The position numbers and the translations under genes are program-made. 64,000 bases of DNA, taken from assembly GCA_019321725.1 (NCBI GenBank), contig CM033108.1, positions 15,823,799 to 15,887,798 on the forward strand. The letters are read 5' to 3'. The stretch is from Paulownia fortunei (Eukaryota > Streptophyta > Magnoliopsida > Lamiales > Paulowniaceae). Below the pieces are notes generated by a model that made no database searches, was not told the origin of the DNA, and saw nothing but the letters and a program-made list of their open reading frames with translations. The stretch's first letter is position 1; each line of letters opens with the position of its first letter. Below, one piece after another: positions 12,202-23,657 of this stretch.

Positions 12202-14442
12202 TGTAACAAATGTTAACCTAACTGCAGAACCTAAATAAGCTAGTACAGTTAAGTCAAAAAATATTAACTTTTCATCAATACTATAGTTATGGTTTTAATA
12301 AAAGTTCTCCTTTTTTACTATAAGAGAAAGAATTTGAATTCATTTATTGTTTTATTTCATTTTAAAGACACCATATACATAAATCAAAACTGAGTACATT
12401 TGTTTACAAAACCATAACAGAGCGGCTTATTTAAAAATAGAACAGAATTTTTAAAATAAGCTACAAAACAACTCGAAGTATGGCATATGAATGAATCTCT
12501 ATTTGGTCACTCTAGAGACTTAATCAACATTTACCACCTGCATCACGTGAATCTAATGAGCTAAAGCCTCAATAAGGTGAAACTAATACAATAACAAATT
12601 GCGTACATGCAAATCACATAAATAATTAAATATATTATTCAATTTAATAACTTTCTTTCATAAATCATTCTTTAGGGCCCTTGAAGTGTGGTGTCTAACT
12701 AATAGCAATAGACAGTGATTTACAGAAGCCGTTCATAATGATTGACCAATAAGAGAAATAATACAGGATTTTCATACTTGGTCTTTCAACCACAGGTATT
12801 ACAATATTTTATCTCTTTCATTGAGGCTTCATGCTTCATAAATCGCATCATATTTACCCGACCATTAAACAAGTACCATACTTCCTTTTCAAAAATCTCA
12901 TTATATTATTAATATAGTGTCATGCTTCATGACCCATGTATGCATCAAACATTACATAATTTGGCAAATAATGATAATCACATTAAAACATGAACAACAT
13001 TATATTATTCTTGTTATACAACAAATGAAAGTTTCAATTTACCTCAAGTTCACTTTATGCTAAGTGAAAAGGTCAATTTCTTTGGATGATAGGATATGTT
13101 AAACGCCTAACATAATCAAATCATTTACCTTTAAATATTCTTTTATAAAACATATAGTCTATACTAGTTAAAATCATATACATTTTTCAATCATTGTAAA
13201 CAATTCCATATCAATTATATAACCTTAAAAATAATGCGTACTCCATATTTTATTAGTAATTCAAGGCATTAAACATTAGGACAGCCACTAAATCACTAAT
13301 AATTCAAACAGAAATAATAGGGCAACCCCCAAAACATGAACACAATCCGAATAAAATTATATAAACTCGATTCTAACTTAAATTGATTCTAACCTTCAAT
13401 TAAGCAAACTAATTGTTATTGTTCGCAATCATTTGTAGCCTCTTCTAAACACAATATAAGTATTACAAGATTAACAAAAACAAGTAAATTAACCATATTT
13501 CATTAGACTATCAACTTTGCTAGAAACTAGCTTAACTAGCTTGGTTTTGGCTTCAAGTCTATCCTACTTGAGTTTTTATTCATACAAAAACATACTAAAA
13601 CATGTAACATCCAAGATACTACATATGCATTATAAGAAACATTGAAAAAGAATATACCTTGATTAAATTAGAATTAACCTTCATAATCAACGATTTTCAA
13701 GCTTATATGGGTGGAAACTTATTATAGTTTGTGTTCCATAGATTCCTATGGATTGAATTCAATTTTTGTGAGTAAGAGAGTGTAGAAATTTGTGAGAATC
13801 TTAGAATAAGAAGGGATGGTGGTTTTTGAGGAGTTTTTACAAGAAAATATGGATGAAATGATTTTTTTGACATTTCAAAGAGAGATAAGTAGAGGGTTAT
13901 GATAGGTTGATTCATGCTTGGTGTCCTCTCATGCAAAGGGCCATGTTTATGGGCTAAGGAGATGACAAAATTTGATGTTTTGGTGTTATAATCAAGTGTA
14001 ATATGGTTTAGAATGATTTTATGCAACCTAGTCAACCTACCAACCAAATTGCACCATTTTGCATACTTTTAGTTCTTAGCCATATGTAACATAATTTATG
14101 AAAATATTTAGGCAAATAATAACTTTAGAATGTAAGAAGTATGGAGCAATACAAATAATTCATTTCATGGTCATTCAATATATTAATCTTTCTTAATCGA
14201 GATACCGATCTTTTTACTATAAAAAGTCACTTAAGTAATATTTTAATCAAAAAAATAAAAGTTTGATCTCATATTTCATGTACTAGTGCATGTTAAAGCA
14301 TAAGTGGAACATATAGTAATAATTATTCATGTTCGTGCAATTATGCTATTTGTATGCAATAATCCAATAATGCATATTGATTAGATGCATATTCATGTAA
14401 CATGTTTATTATTGGCTATGTAGGAGATAATTGGGCATTCTA
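12202..14442 (-). repeat. Triplication unit 3, continuing to the LTR 5' end
   Basis: It starts TGTAACAAATGTTAACC. The first 1,550 bp or so match units 1 and 2. From about 13755 it continues into the proximal third of the LTR (GATTGAATTCAATTTTTGTG to TTGGGCATTCTA), which is present only once. Confidence 0.82.
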
Positions 14443-14990
14443 ATCCTTTCTTCCTTATAAAATTTCATCCTCAAAATTTGACTACCATATAATTCTGGAT
14501 ACTTACTCTATATTCTTCTTCTCTTTCCCACATGCCCTCTTCTATAAAATGATTCCTCCACAATACTTTAAGAAGTCGAATTTTTTTTATTCTCAACTCT
14601 TTTTCCTTCTGATCCAAATTTTGCACTTGTTTCTCTTTATAGGCTAAATCATGAGTGCATTCCAATAGTTCTTAACTCAACACATAAGAGGGATTTGAAA
14701 TGTACTTCCTCAACATAAACACATGGAAAACATTGTGAATACTAGATAATGATAGAAGTAAGGTCACTCTATATGCTTTATCACCTACTCTTTCAAAAAT
14801 CTCGAATGACGTACCTTGGGCTGAGTTTTTCTTTCTTTCTAAATCTCATGACACCTTTCATGGGAGCCACTTTTAAGGACACATGATCCCCAATGGCAAA
14901 CTTTATATCTTTTCTCCGTTTATCTGCATAACTTTTCATTCTACTTTGTGTGATCTTCATTCTCTATTGTATCTTCTCCACTATATATCT
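14443..14990 (-). pseudogene. Tekay integrase C-terminus and chromodomain (decayed)
   Basis: On the minus strand, reading leftwards: APMKGVMRF-RKKEKLSPRYV (C-terminal integrase domain), VHNVFHVFML, then an open frame at 14665-14471 with IRLLKVLWRNHFIEEGMWER, a chromodomain-like segment. This ends next to the LTR at 14442, the normal position for a chromovirus. Several frameshifts are present. The region joins directly to the zinc-binding part at 14990 with no catalytic core between. Confidence 0.82.
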
Positions 14991-15130
14991 CTTCATTTTA
15001 GGCCACCAATAATGCTGTTGTAAGTCCTTATATATTTTTGTGATACCGGGATGTACCGAGTATGGAGTAGTATGTGCTTTTTATAAAATATCTCCTTTCA
15101 TGGCCTTGTCAAATGGTACATACAGTGTCC
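14990..15130 (-). pseudogene. Tekay integrase zinc-binding region
   Basis: The reverse complement reads HPGITKIYKDLQQHYWWPK and then MKRYI before the sequence changes to the VEKIQ and RMKITQSR region that normally lies after the catalytic core. Compared with the + strand element (zinc region 258-400, resumed sequence from about 990), about 600 bp carrying the whole DDE core is missing. Confidence 0.78.
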
Positions 15131-15249
15131 CTTTATATTGAATAATTACATCATCAGTAACAGAGAAGTCTAGACTCTTTCCAGCCTCAATCTTTCTTTT
15201 TAATCTACATAATTGTATATCCACCTTTTGTCCTTCTCAAATTCTATCT

Positions 15250-15700
15250 TTAAGTACACGTTTTAACACTAAGGCTGACAACAAACACCTTTTTCCCGTT
15301 AGGTACAATTTCAGGCTCTAATCTTTACAAATCCAATAACATTGACTTTTGTATGACAAAAAGAGAAGACGTGGATTTTCTGCTCAATGCATCTGCAACC
15401 ACATTTGCTTTAACAGGATAATAGTTGATCACATAATCATAATCCTTCACAAGTTCTAACCATCTTCTTTATCTTATATATAACTCCTTTTGGGTAAAAA
15501 AGTACTTCAAACTCTTATGATCTGTATATATCTCACACTTCTCACCATACAAATAATGTCTCCAAATTTTCAAGGCAAACACCATAACAGCAAGTTCCAA
15601 ATCATAGATTGGATAATTATTTTCACACTCTTTAAATTGCCTTAAAGCATAGGCAATAACCTTCCTATTTTACATCAAAACAACAACCAAACCATTTTTT
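15250..15700 (-). pseudogene. Tekay RNase H domain (decayed)
   Basis: Minus-strand fragments read [31 protein letters not shown] and ADALSRKS, the typical Ty3/gypsy RNase H order. A stop interrupts the segment after KELY. It lies between the RT and integrase remnants, in the normal gypsy order PR-RT-RH-INT. Confidence 0.82.
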
Positions 15701-16560
15701 GAAATGTCGCTATACACCACGAATCCACCAATTCCTGTTGGAATGGTAAGAACAGAAGTTGTAGTTAATTTATGTTTTAGTTCTTGAAAACGTCTTTCAT
15801 AAGCATCGGTCCACAAAAACTTTACACTATTTCTTGTTAACATTGTCAATGGAGTAGCTATCTTTGAAAACCACTAAACAAATCATCGATAGTACCCTGC
15901 TAATCCAAGAAACTCCTTACTTCTGATACATTTTATGGTGTGGGCCACTTAATGATAACTTCTACCTTGCCTGGATCAACATAAATATCATTATTGGATA
16001 CTACATGACATAGGAATACCACTTGCTCAAGCTAAAATTCGCACTTGTTGAATTTAGTATACAACTGCTTTTCCTTAAGAACTTGCAACACAATCTTCAA
16101 ATGTTCCTTGTGGTCTTCTTTATCACATGAATAAATTAGGATATCATTAACAAATACAATCACAAATTTATTGAGATATTGCTTGAACACCCTGTTCATT
16201 AGATCCATAAAAGTTGCAGGGGTATTAGTTAAATTGAAGGGCATTACTGGAACTTCATAATGTCTATACCTTATTCGGAATGCAGTCTTTTGTATGTCTT
16301 CTTCCTTGATCTTCAATTGATGATACCCAAAGTGCAAATCAATCTTATAAAATACTGATGCTCCCTATAATTAATCAAATAAATCATCTATTCTTGGAAA
16401 TGGATACATATTCTTGATTGTTACTTTATTTAACTCTCTACAATTAATGCACAACCACAATGTACCATCCTTCTTTTTTACGAACAACATGGGTGCTCTC
16501 TAAGGAGAATAACTAGGGCAAATAAAATCCTTATTAAGTAATTCTTATAATGCAACTTTT
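15700..16560 (-). pseudogene. Tekay reverse transcriptase (decayed, altered active site)
   Basis: The longest open piece is 16337-16032 (101 codons): [36 protein letters not shown] and FVNDILIYS are readable. The last is the catalytic box, usually F/Y-x-D-D; here the first Asp of the pair is Asn. Upstream (16340-16560) are traces of the fingers region ([14 protein letters not shown] text in broken frames). Downstream is the thumb-connection part. Stops occur on both sides, so no active RT is possible. Confidence 0.86.
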
Positions 16561-16689
16561 AACTATTTCAATTCTATTGGTGCCATTCGGTATGGTGCTT
16601 TAGAAATAGGAGTAGTTCTTGGCATAACACCAATCACAAATTTAATCTCTCGATCTGGTGGCAGTCTTGGTAAATCATTTGGGAATACC

Positions 16690-17166
16690 TCAAGAAATTC
16701 TTGAACCACATCTATATTTTTTTGGCTTCAATTGTGCTTCGACTGAGGTGTCCAGAACACTTACCAAATATCCAACACAACCTTTATTAAACATCTTTTG
16801 AGCTTTTAAACCAGTTATAACTGTTAAGGATAGTGAGAATGAGGTACCACTAAACACAGATTGTTCTTTCCTAGGTGGCTGAAAAATCACAATCTTCTTG
16901 TTAAAATCAATTGTTGCATGATATTTATTAAGACAATCCATACATAAATTAACCTTAAAATTTGGCATCGGAAAAACAACAAGATCTGCATAGAGAGTTA
17001 TATCACTAATTTGAATAGAACAAGCTCTTAAAATTTGGTTGGAATCCATTTCTTCCCAAGATAGAACAGTCACACTGTATATTACTTTTAATAAATCAAG
17101 TGTAATGTCTAATTTTCTCATAAATACATGTGATGTAAATGAATGCGTAGATCCAGAATCTATCAA
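16690..17166 (-). pseudogene. Tekay aspartic protease region
   Basis: A 158-codon open piece begins MIDSGSTHSFTSH, the retropepsin D-S/T-G active-site box in its usual Tekay context. DLVVFPMPNFKVNLCMDCL (the ILGMDWL-like segment, partly altered) and a long tail towards RT follow. The upstream gag joins it at about 17170-17250 through frameshifts. It is the best preserved piece of this element's polyprotein. Confidence 0.82.
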
Positions 17167-17249
17167 TGCAATTGTAGGTATCCTAGAAATTAAAATAGTA
17201 CCTGTGACTACAGAACCATTTGCATCAGCTTATTCTTGTGTCATTACAT

Positions 17250-18205
17250 ATACTCTCCCCTAAACTCTCTCCTGTACTATTGGGCAATCCTTTACTATAT
17301 GTCCAGGCTTTTTACCCTTAAATCAATGATTAGTACCACTAAAGCATTCCCCAAAATGATTCTTCCCATACTTAGCACATTTAGGCCTTTCAATTTTAGT
17401 AGAAGTCTGCCCAACTCTAGGACGCTTTTCATTCCCTTGGTTTGATTTTTGCTCTCATTTCTTCCACTGATTCAGATTTTTGGGAGTGAATACTTGATTC
17501 TTTTGTTGACGCAATTTCTCAATCTCTTTCTCATCTAAGTCAGCCATCAAACCCTTGTCCACCAGTTCCCTGAACTCTATTGCTGAAGATATTCTCGCAT
17601 CTCTTCTAATTTCAATTTAAGGCCCCACAGGAAATGATCCATCTTCTCATTGTTGTCTCTGGCGATGTATGGCACATACTTACAACTCTCTTCAAATTTT
17701 TGCACATAATCACATATCCCTCCTTATTTTAACTCTAGGAATTATTTTACTTTGAGCAACCTAGCATCTCTGGTGAAATACATATTATAAAAGATTATTT
17801 TAAACCTCTCCTAAGTTAGCTCTTTCATATTCACCGCAAGCTTATCTCCTTCCCACCAAGTTCTAGCATCCTTCTTCAATAGGAAAATTGCAAAGAGTCA
17901 AAGATTCGCATGTAGTCAAAGATAGTGTCCAAATATTTCACCCATTCCTCTGCAACCATGGGATCAGACCTACCAATAAAATCAACAGGTTCCATCTTTC
18001 TAAATTTCTCATACACAACTTGTGAAGTATCCTATCGAGCTTGTGGTGGAGGAAGTTGTTGATTATGTTCTTGGCTTCTTTATTGCATATCTAGCAATTG
18101 TTGTATCTGTTCACCATACATTCTAGTTTGTTGTTGAATGAGATCAGTCAAATTATTCACCACAGTGTGATTACTCTCATCCATTATCTTCTTTTTTGGT
18201 GCCAT
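17250..18205 (-). pseudogene. Tekay gag (capsid and zinc-knuckle region), broken
   Basis: The likely gag start is the ATG at 18205 (minus): [13 protein letters not shown], then a Gln-rich stretch ([20 protein letters not shown]) that hits a stop about 41 codons in. The capsid domain is spread over frames in 17560-18050. Near 17330-17380 a zinc-knuckle-like CAKYGKNHFGEC and a following second knuckle are visible, with the second Cys replaced by Tyr. Gag lies just after the PBS, as expected. Confidence 0.75.
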
Positions 18206-18390
18206 GACCTGATATGCATTACCTAATCTTATTTCATTCATTAGCCAAAAATAAATGCATAATCATGACAATAACATAAAATAAAATCTAATCAAGTAAA
18301 CATAAAAGTAAATAAACAAAAAGTTAACTGAGTTTCATAGACAGGAGGTGTTCATATGCCTTCTTCTGTCTTTAGAAATGACTAAACCTC

Positions 18391-18405
18391 TTCTCTGATA
18401 TCATA
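18391..18405 (-). other. Primer binding site (initiator Met-tRNA type)
   Basis: On the minus strand, a few bases after the LTR end TGTTACA, the sequence ATGATATCAGAGAA is a close but imperfect match to the complement of the plant initiator Met-tRNA 3' end (TGGTATCAGAGC). It marks the start of the minus element's internal region. Confidence 0.72.
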
Positions 18406-18408
18406 ATC

Positions 18409-19748
18409 TGTAACACACCTTAACCTAACTATAGAAACTAAATAAGCTAATACAATTAAGTTAAGAAATTTTAACTTTTCATGAATACTAGATTTATGAT
18501 TTTAATAAAAGTTCCTTTTTTGGCTATAAGAGAAAAAACTTGAATTCATTTGTTGTTTCATTTCATTTTAAATACACCATATACTCAAATCAAAACTGTG
18601 TACATCTATTTACAAAACTATAATAGAACAACTTATTTAAAAACAAAATATAGTTTTCAAAATAGGCTACAATATAGCTCGAAGCATGGCATATAAATAA
18701 ATTTTTGTCCGACTGCTCTAGAGACTTAGTCAACCTCTAAATCTGTACATTTCCACCTGTTATCACATGAATCTAATGAGCTAAAGGTTCAGTAAGGTGA
18801 AACTGATGCAATAACAAATAGCGTACATACAAATCACATAAATGATTAAATGCAATATTCAATTTAATAACTTTCTTTCATAAATCATTCTTTAGGGCCC
18901 TTGAAGTGTGGTGCCTAATTAAATAGCGATAGAGCGTGGTTTTCGGAACCTGTTCATAATGATTGGCCAATAAGAGAAATAATACGAGGTTTCCATACTT
19001 GATCTTTCAACCTCAGGTATTAGCCGTATTCTATCTCATTCATTGTGGCTTTCCTATACCGGTTTTTCAACCTCAAGTATTTGCCACCATTTGTTGGGTC
19101 CGCCGGTCCCTCCCGCGTCCCTTGTCTACCCGACCATCAATCAAGTACCATACTTCTTTTTCAAAAACATCATTATATCCTTAATAGTATCATGCTTCAT
19201 AAACCATAAATGCATCAAACATTACATCATTTCACAAATAATAACAATCACATTAAAACATGAACAACATTATATGATTCTTGTGATACAGCAAATGAAA
19301 GTTTCAACTTACCTCAAGTCCACTTTGTGCTAAGTGAAAAGGCCAATCTCTTTAGAAGATAGGATGTGTCAAAGGCCCTACATAATCAAATCATGTACCA
19401 TTTAATATCCTTTTTATAAATCATTTAGTCTATTCTAGTTAAAGTTTTTATATACACTTTTCAATAAGGACTGGTCGTTTTTGAGGTGCTTCCACAAGAA
19501 ATATGGATGAAAATGATTTCTTTGACCTTTCAAATAGAGGTAAGTGGAGGGTGATGATTGGTTGCATCATGATTGGTGTCTTCTCATGCCAAAAGCCACA
19601 TTCATGGGCTAAGGAGATGACAAAAATTGATGCTTTGGTATTATGCGGTTTAGAATGGTTTTATGTAACCTAGTCAACCAACCAATCAAATTGCACCATT
19701 GTTCATACTTTTAGTTCTTACCCAAATATAACATATTTCAAGTAATTT
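18409..19748 (-). repeat. Family-1 5' LTR of the minus element, internally deleted and 5' truncated
   Basis: It starts (LTR 3' end) at TGTAACACACCTTAACC, next to the PBS. Compared with the full copy at 36451-38730, about 600 bp is missing at 19463 (TTTTCAAT joined to AAGGACTGGTCG), and the copy stops at 19748, short of the LTR 5' end, where a repeat of gag sequence begins. Confidence 0.82.
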
Positions 19749-20260
19749 TAGTCAAAGATTCGCATGTAGTCAAAGATAGTGTCCAAATATTTCACCCATT
19801 CCTCTGCAACCATGGGATCAGACCCACCATTAAAATCAACAGGTTCCATCTTTCTAAATTTCTCATACACAACTTGTGAAGTATCCTATCGAGCTTGTGG
19901 TGGAGGAAGTTGTTGATTATGTTCTTGGCTTCTTTATTGCATATCTAGCAATTGTTGTATCTGTTCACCATACATTCTAGTTTGTTGTTAAATGAGATCA
20001 GTCAAATTATTCACCACACTGTGATTACTCTCATCCATTATCTTCCTTTTTGGTGCCATGACCTGATATGCATTACCTAATCTTATTTCATTCATTAGCC
20101 AATAATAAATGCATAATCATGACAATAACATAAAATAAAATCTAATCAAGTAAACATAAAAGCAAATAAACAAAAAGTTAACTGAGTTTCACAGACATGA
20201 GGTTCATATGCCTTCTTCTGTCTTCAGAAATGACTAAACCTCTTCTCTGATATCACAATC
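19749..20260 (-). repeat. Duplicate of the gag 5' end and PBS (copy of 17895-18408)
   Basis: AGTCAAAGATTCGCATGTAG and everything after it repeats 17895-18408 with few differences, including the gag ATG, the Gln-rich start, the 18.2 kb AT-rich leader and the PBS (here TCTCTGATATCACAATC). It is followed by its own LTR at 20261. High similarity by eye suggests it is younger than the LTR divergence around it. Confidence 0.85.
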
Positions 20261-21991
20261 TGTAACACACCTTAACCTAACTATAGAAACTAAATAACCT
20301 AATACAGTTAAGTTAAGAAATTTTAACTTTTCATGAGTACTAGATTTATGATTTTAATAAAAGTTCCTTTTTTGGCTATAAGAGAAAGAACTTGAATTCA
20401 TTTGTTGTTTCATTTTATTTTAAACACACCATATACTCAAATCCAAACTGTGTACATCTATTTACAAAACTATAACAGAGCAGCTTATTTAAAAACAAAA
20501 TATAGTTTTCAAAATAGGCTACAAAATAGCTCGAAGCAAGGCATATAAACAAATTTATGTCCGACTGCTTTGGAGACTCAGTCAACCTCTTAATCTGTAC
20601 ATTTTCACCTGTATCACATGAATCTAATCAGCTAAAGGCTTAGTAAGGTGAAACTAATGCAAGAACAAATAGTGTATGTGCAAATCACATAAATGATTAA
20701 ATACATTATTAAATTTAAGAACTTTCTTTCATAAATCATTCTTTAGGGCCCTTGAAGTATGGTACCTAACTAATAGTGATAGATCATGGTTTTCGGAATA
20801 TGTTCATAATGACTGGCCAATAAGGGAAATAATATGAGGTTTCCATACTTGGTCTGTCAACCTCAGGTATTAGCCGTATTCTATCTCATTCATTGTAGCT
20901 TTCCTGTAACGATTTTTTCTGTCAGTCCCTCCCGTATCCCTTGCATACCCAATCATTAATCAAGTACCATACTTGCTTTTCAAAAATCTCATTATATTCT
21001 TAATATAGTATCATGCTTCATAACCAATGTATACATCAAGCATTACAATATTTGACAAATAATGACAATCACATTAAAACATGAACAACATTATATGATT
21101 CTTGTGATACAGCAAATGAAAGTTTCAACTTACCTCAAGTCCACTTTGTGCTAAGTGAAAAGGTTAATTTGTTTGGAAGATAGGATGTGTTAAAGGCCTA
21201 ACATAATCAAATGATGTACCTATTAATATCCTTTTTATAAATCATATAGTCTATTCTAGTTAAAATCATATACATTTTCCAATCTTTTGTAAACAATTCC
21301 ATATCAATTACATAACCTTAAAAACAATGCGTACTCCATATTTTACTACTAATTCAAGGCATTAAATATTAGGGCAACCACTAAATCACTAACAATTCAA
21401 ACATAAATTTAAGGTTAGCCCCCAAAACATGAACAGAATCCGAATTAAAATGATGTAAACTCGATTGTAACTTAAATTGATTCTAATATTCAATTAAGCA
21501 AACTAATTGATACTGTTCACAATCATTTTTAGGAACTTCCAAACATAATATAAGTATTACTAGATTAATAGAACCCAGTTAACCTATCAATTAAATTGCA
21601 CTATTTTGCATATTTTTAGTTCTTAACCAAATGTAACTTATTTCAAGCAAATACTTAGGGAAATAATCACTTTAGAATATAACAAGTATGGAGCAATCAA
21701 ATAATTCATTTCATGGCCATTCAACACATCAATCTTTCTTAATTGAGATACCAAGTTTTTCACTACAAAAAGGTACTTAAGGAATATGTTAAATCAAGAA
21801 ACAAAAGTTTGATCGCATATTTTATGTACTAATAATACATGTTAAAGCATAACTGGGGCATATAGTAATAATTATTCATATTCGTGCAATCATGCTATTT
21901 GTATGCCATAATCCGATAATGTGTATTGATTAGATATATATTCATTCAAGATGCTTATTATTAACTATGTAGAAGATAATTGGGCATCACA
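20261..21991 (-). repeat. Family-1 LTR, internally deleted
   Basis: It runs from TGTAACACACCTTAACC (20261) to TTGGGCATCACA (21991). It is 1,731 bp because about 560 bp is missing at 21571 (AATAGAACCC joined to AGTTAACCTATC). It is followed on the right by the end of a polyprotein, so it served as the 3' LTR of another copy to the right, while its left neighbour is a PBS. One LTR is therefore shared by two internal regions. Confidence 0.82.
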
Positions 21992-22402
21992 ATCCTTCCT
22001 TATAAAAATTTCATCCTTGAAATTTAACGTACCAAAATAATTTCGAATACTTGCTCTACATTATTTCTTCTCTCTCCCACATGGCCTCTCCTATAGTATG
22101 ATTCCCCCACAATACTTTAACAAGTTAAATCTTTTTTGTTCTCAATTCCATTTTCTTCCAATCCAGAATTTACACTAGTTTCTCTTCATAAGCTAAATCA
22201 GAAGTTAATTCCAATGGTTCATAACATAACATATGAGAAGGGTCTAAAATGTACTTCCTCAACATAGAAACATGAAAAATAATATGAACACTAGATAATG
22301 ACGGTTCTTAACATATCCTCTAATATCTGAATAACCCTATCTGATTGCCTATCACTTTATGGATGAAATGCTATACTAAATGCAAGTTCGTTCCCATGGC
22401 AC
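21992..22402 (-). pseudogene. Tekay polyprotein end, second copy (integrase pieces)
   Basis: After the LTR the minus strand reads chromodomain-end text (the GEEAMWEREE region near 22075), then VHIIFHVSMLR-like text near 22270. At about 22303 it jumps into the core region (YHFIHKVIGNQIG, SAMGTNLHL). About 450 bp of integrase between these parts is deleted. The copy is cut at 22402 by the copia-A LTR. Confidence 0.72.
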
Positions 22403-23448
22403 TGTTGGGTTCGTTATAATCGCAGGAGTATATACAACACAAAATTAAATTTTTTATCAAACATAAATTTAACCCTTTTGATTTGAAAGCAATTTTAACG
22501 ATCGCTCTTATTCAAGTGAATATATAAATAAATATAAAATCTAATTGTACCTTTCATGTACTCCAGTTGTTGTAGGGAATGAAGCAATCAATTGCTTATC
22601 CTAAACTATTAGAAATCGCAGGGATCCAAGTGTCTTTCCTCTATCAGGTCCATAATACGGAATAGCAACACTAATCAAAAGGATTTGCTAGTATCCTTTT
22701 AATTGTTTACTAATTTAGAACCGGAGTAAATTTTCAAAAACAATAAAGATTGATTTTTTAAGTTCTTGAAACAATAATGTGAATAGAATAACAAGAAACT
22801 AATTTTCTTTTGCTTTCTTTTCTTTTCTTGGAGAGTAAAAATAGAAGACTTTAAACAAAATAATTTTTGCTCAAATTTTTGAATTGATTATGTAATTTTC
22901 ATCCCTCGTATATATAGGGCTGAAAATTTTAATCCCTTTCCAACTCTTGGAAAGTTTTTCAATTTTGAACTATTTCAAAACCTTATCTTGGAAGGATTCC
23001 AAATCTTTCAAGAACTCTTCTCTTTTCTCTCTCCTATTGTATGTGGACTAATTTGAGACTACATCAATCATCATAATTGTCTGCATACATTATTGATATT
23101 AATTTGAACTCTTCAAAAAATATTAAGATAGATATATATCATATATATTATAATTATATTTATACATAAATTAAATCTTACTGACCAATTTTATCCCATA
23201 AAATCATGTTTTAATGGGCTTCTTAAGTGATCCATATTAATTTTGGCCTTGGGCTAAAAAATCCCCAAATCAATTCAATTGATTCAATTTCAATTTAATC
23301 AATCCAATTGATTAATTTAATTAACTCCAATTGGGCTTCCTAATCAAATTAGGTCCAATTAAATAATCTAATTACTTAATTGAATAAGTTAATTTAACTA
23401 TTAAATTAAATAAAACTCTTAATTAATTAATTAATCAGTAATAATTAA
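22403..23448 (-). repeat. copia-A LTR, minus strand, cut by the assembly gap
   Basis: It begins TGTTGGGTTCG, the reverse complement of the CGAACCCAACA terminus of the + strand copy at 26893. It runs through the AATTAATTAA-rich section until the N run. Because the far end is in the gap, I cannot say whether this is a solo LTR or the 3' LTR of a whole element, nor read the target-site duplication. Confidence 0.8.
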
Positions 23449-23548
23449 NNNNNNNNNNNNNNNNNNNNNNNNNNNNNNNNNNNNNNNNNNNNNNNNNNNN
23501 NNNNNNNNNNNNNNNNNNNNNNNNNNNNNNNNNNNNNNNNNNNNNNNN
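23449..23548. other. Assembly gap of exactly 100 N
   Basis: A round 100-N run normally denotes a gap of unknown size. It falls between a copia-A LTR and a chromovirus 3' end, both high-copy repeats, so the join on either side should not be taken as real adjacency. Confidence 0.99.
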
Positions 23549-23657
23549 TGATGATGACCTGTTAGGGCTATTTTGTAAGCTATGCTTTTGATTTAAGTAT
23601 CCAGAATTCTTTTGGTAAGTAAATTTTGAGAATGAAATTTTAATAAGGAGGGGAAGA
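23549..23657 (+). pseudogene. gypsy-2 polyprotein end and polypurine tract
   Basis: The text TATCCAGAATTCTTTTGG, then TTTTGAGAATGAAATTTT, then AATAAGGAGGGGAAGA is the usual chromovirus end-of-pol and PPT arrangement, immediately before an LTR start TGTAATACTC. The first 37 bases (GACCTGTTAGGGCTATTTTG) instead match the 3' part of the gypsy-2 LTR near 54585-54605, so the stretch is a chimera or rearranged. Confidence 0.66.

Larger units (their letters stand above)
8990..14442 (-). repeat. Family-1 LTR (3' LTR of the minus element) with tandem triplication
   Basis: In + coordinates the LTR 3' terminus (TGTAGCACCCCTTAACC) is at 8990 and the LTR 5' terminus (TTGGGCATTCTA, decayed from GGGCATTACA) is at 14442. 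A normal copy is about 2.3 kb; this one is 5.45 kb. The distal two thirds is present three times, starting at 8990, 10645 and 12202. Each restart is the LTR terminus sequence (TGTAA...CTTAACC) joined directly to the interior sequence ATGGATTG (or its decayed form). The third copy runs on through TTGAATTCAATTTTT to the true 5' end. Confidence 0.85.

Noticed and set aside
8990..13755. Tandem repeat considered as satellite DNA or a CRISPR-like array
   Set aside because: The units are 1.55-1.65 kb and each is a part of a known LTR; there are no short regular repeats with unique spacers, and the genome is a plant's.
14443..18205. Endogenous pararetrovirus (caulimovirid) as the source of the RT and protease segments
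   Set aside because: There is an LTR on both sides, an initiator Met-tRNA type PBS after an LTR, an integrase zinc region and a chromodomain, all of which are Ty3/gypsy features and absent from caulimovirids.
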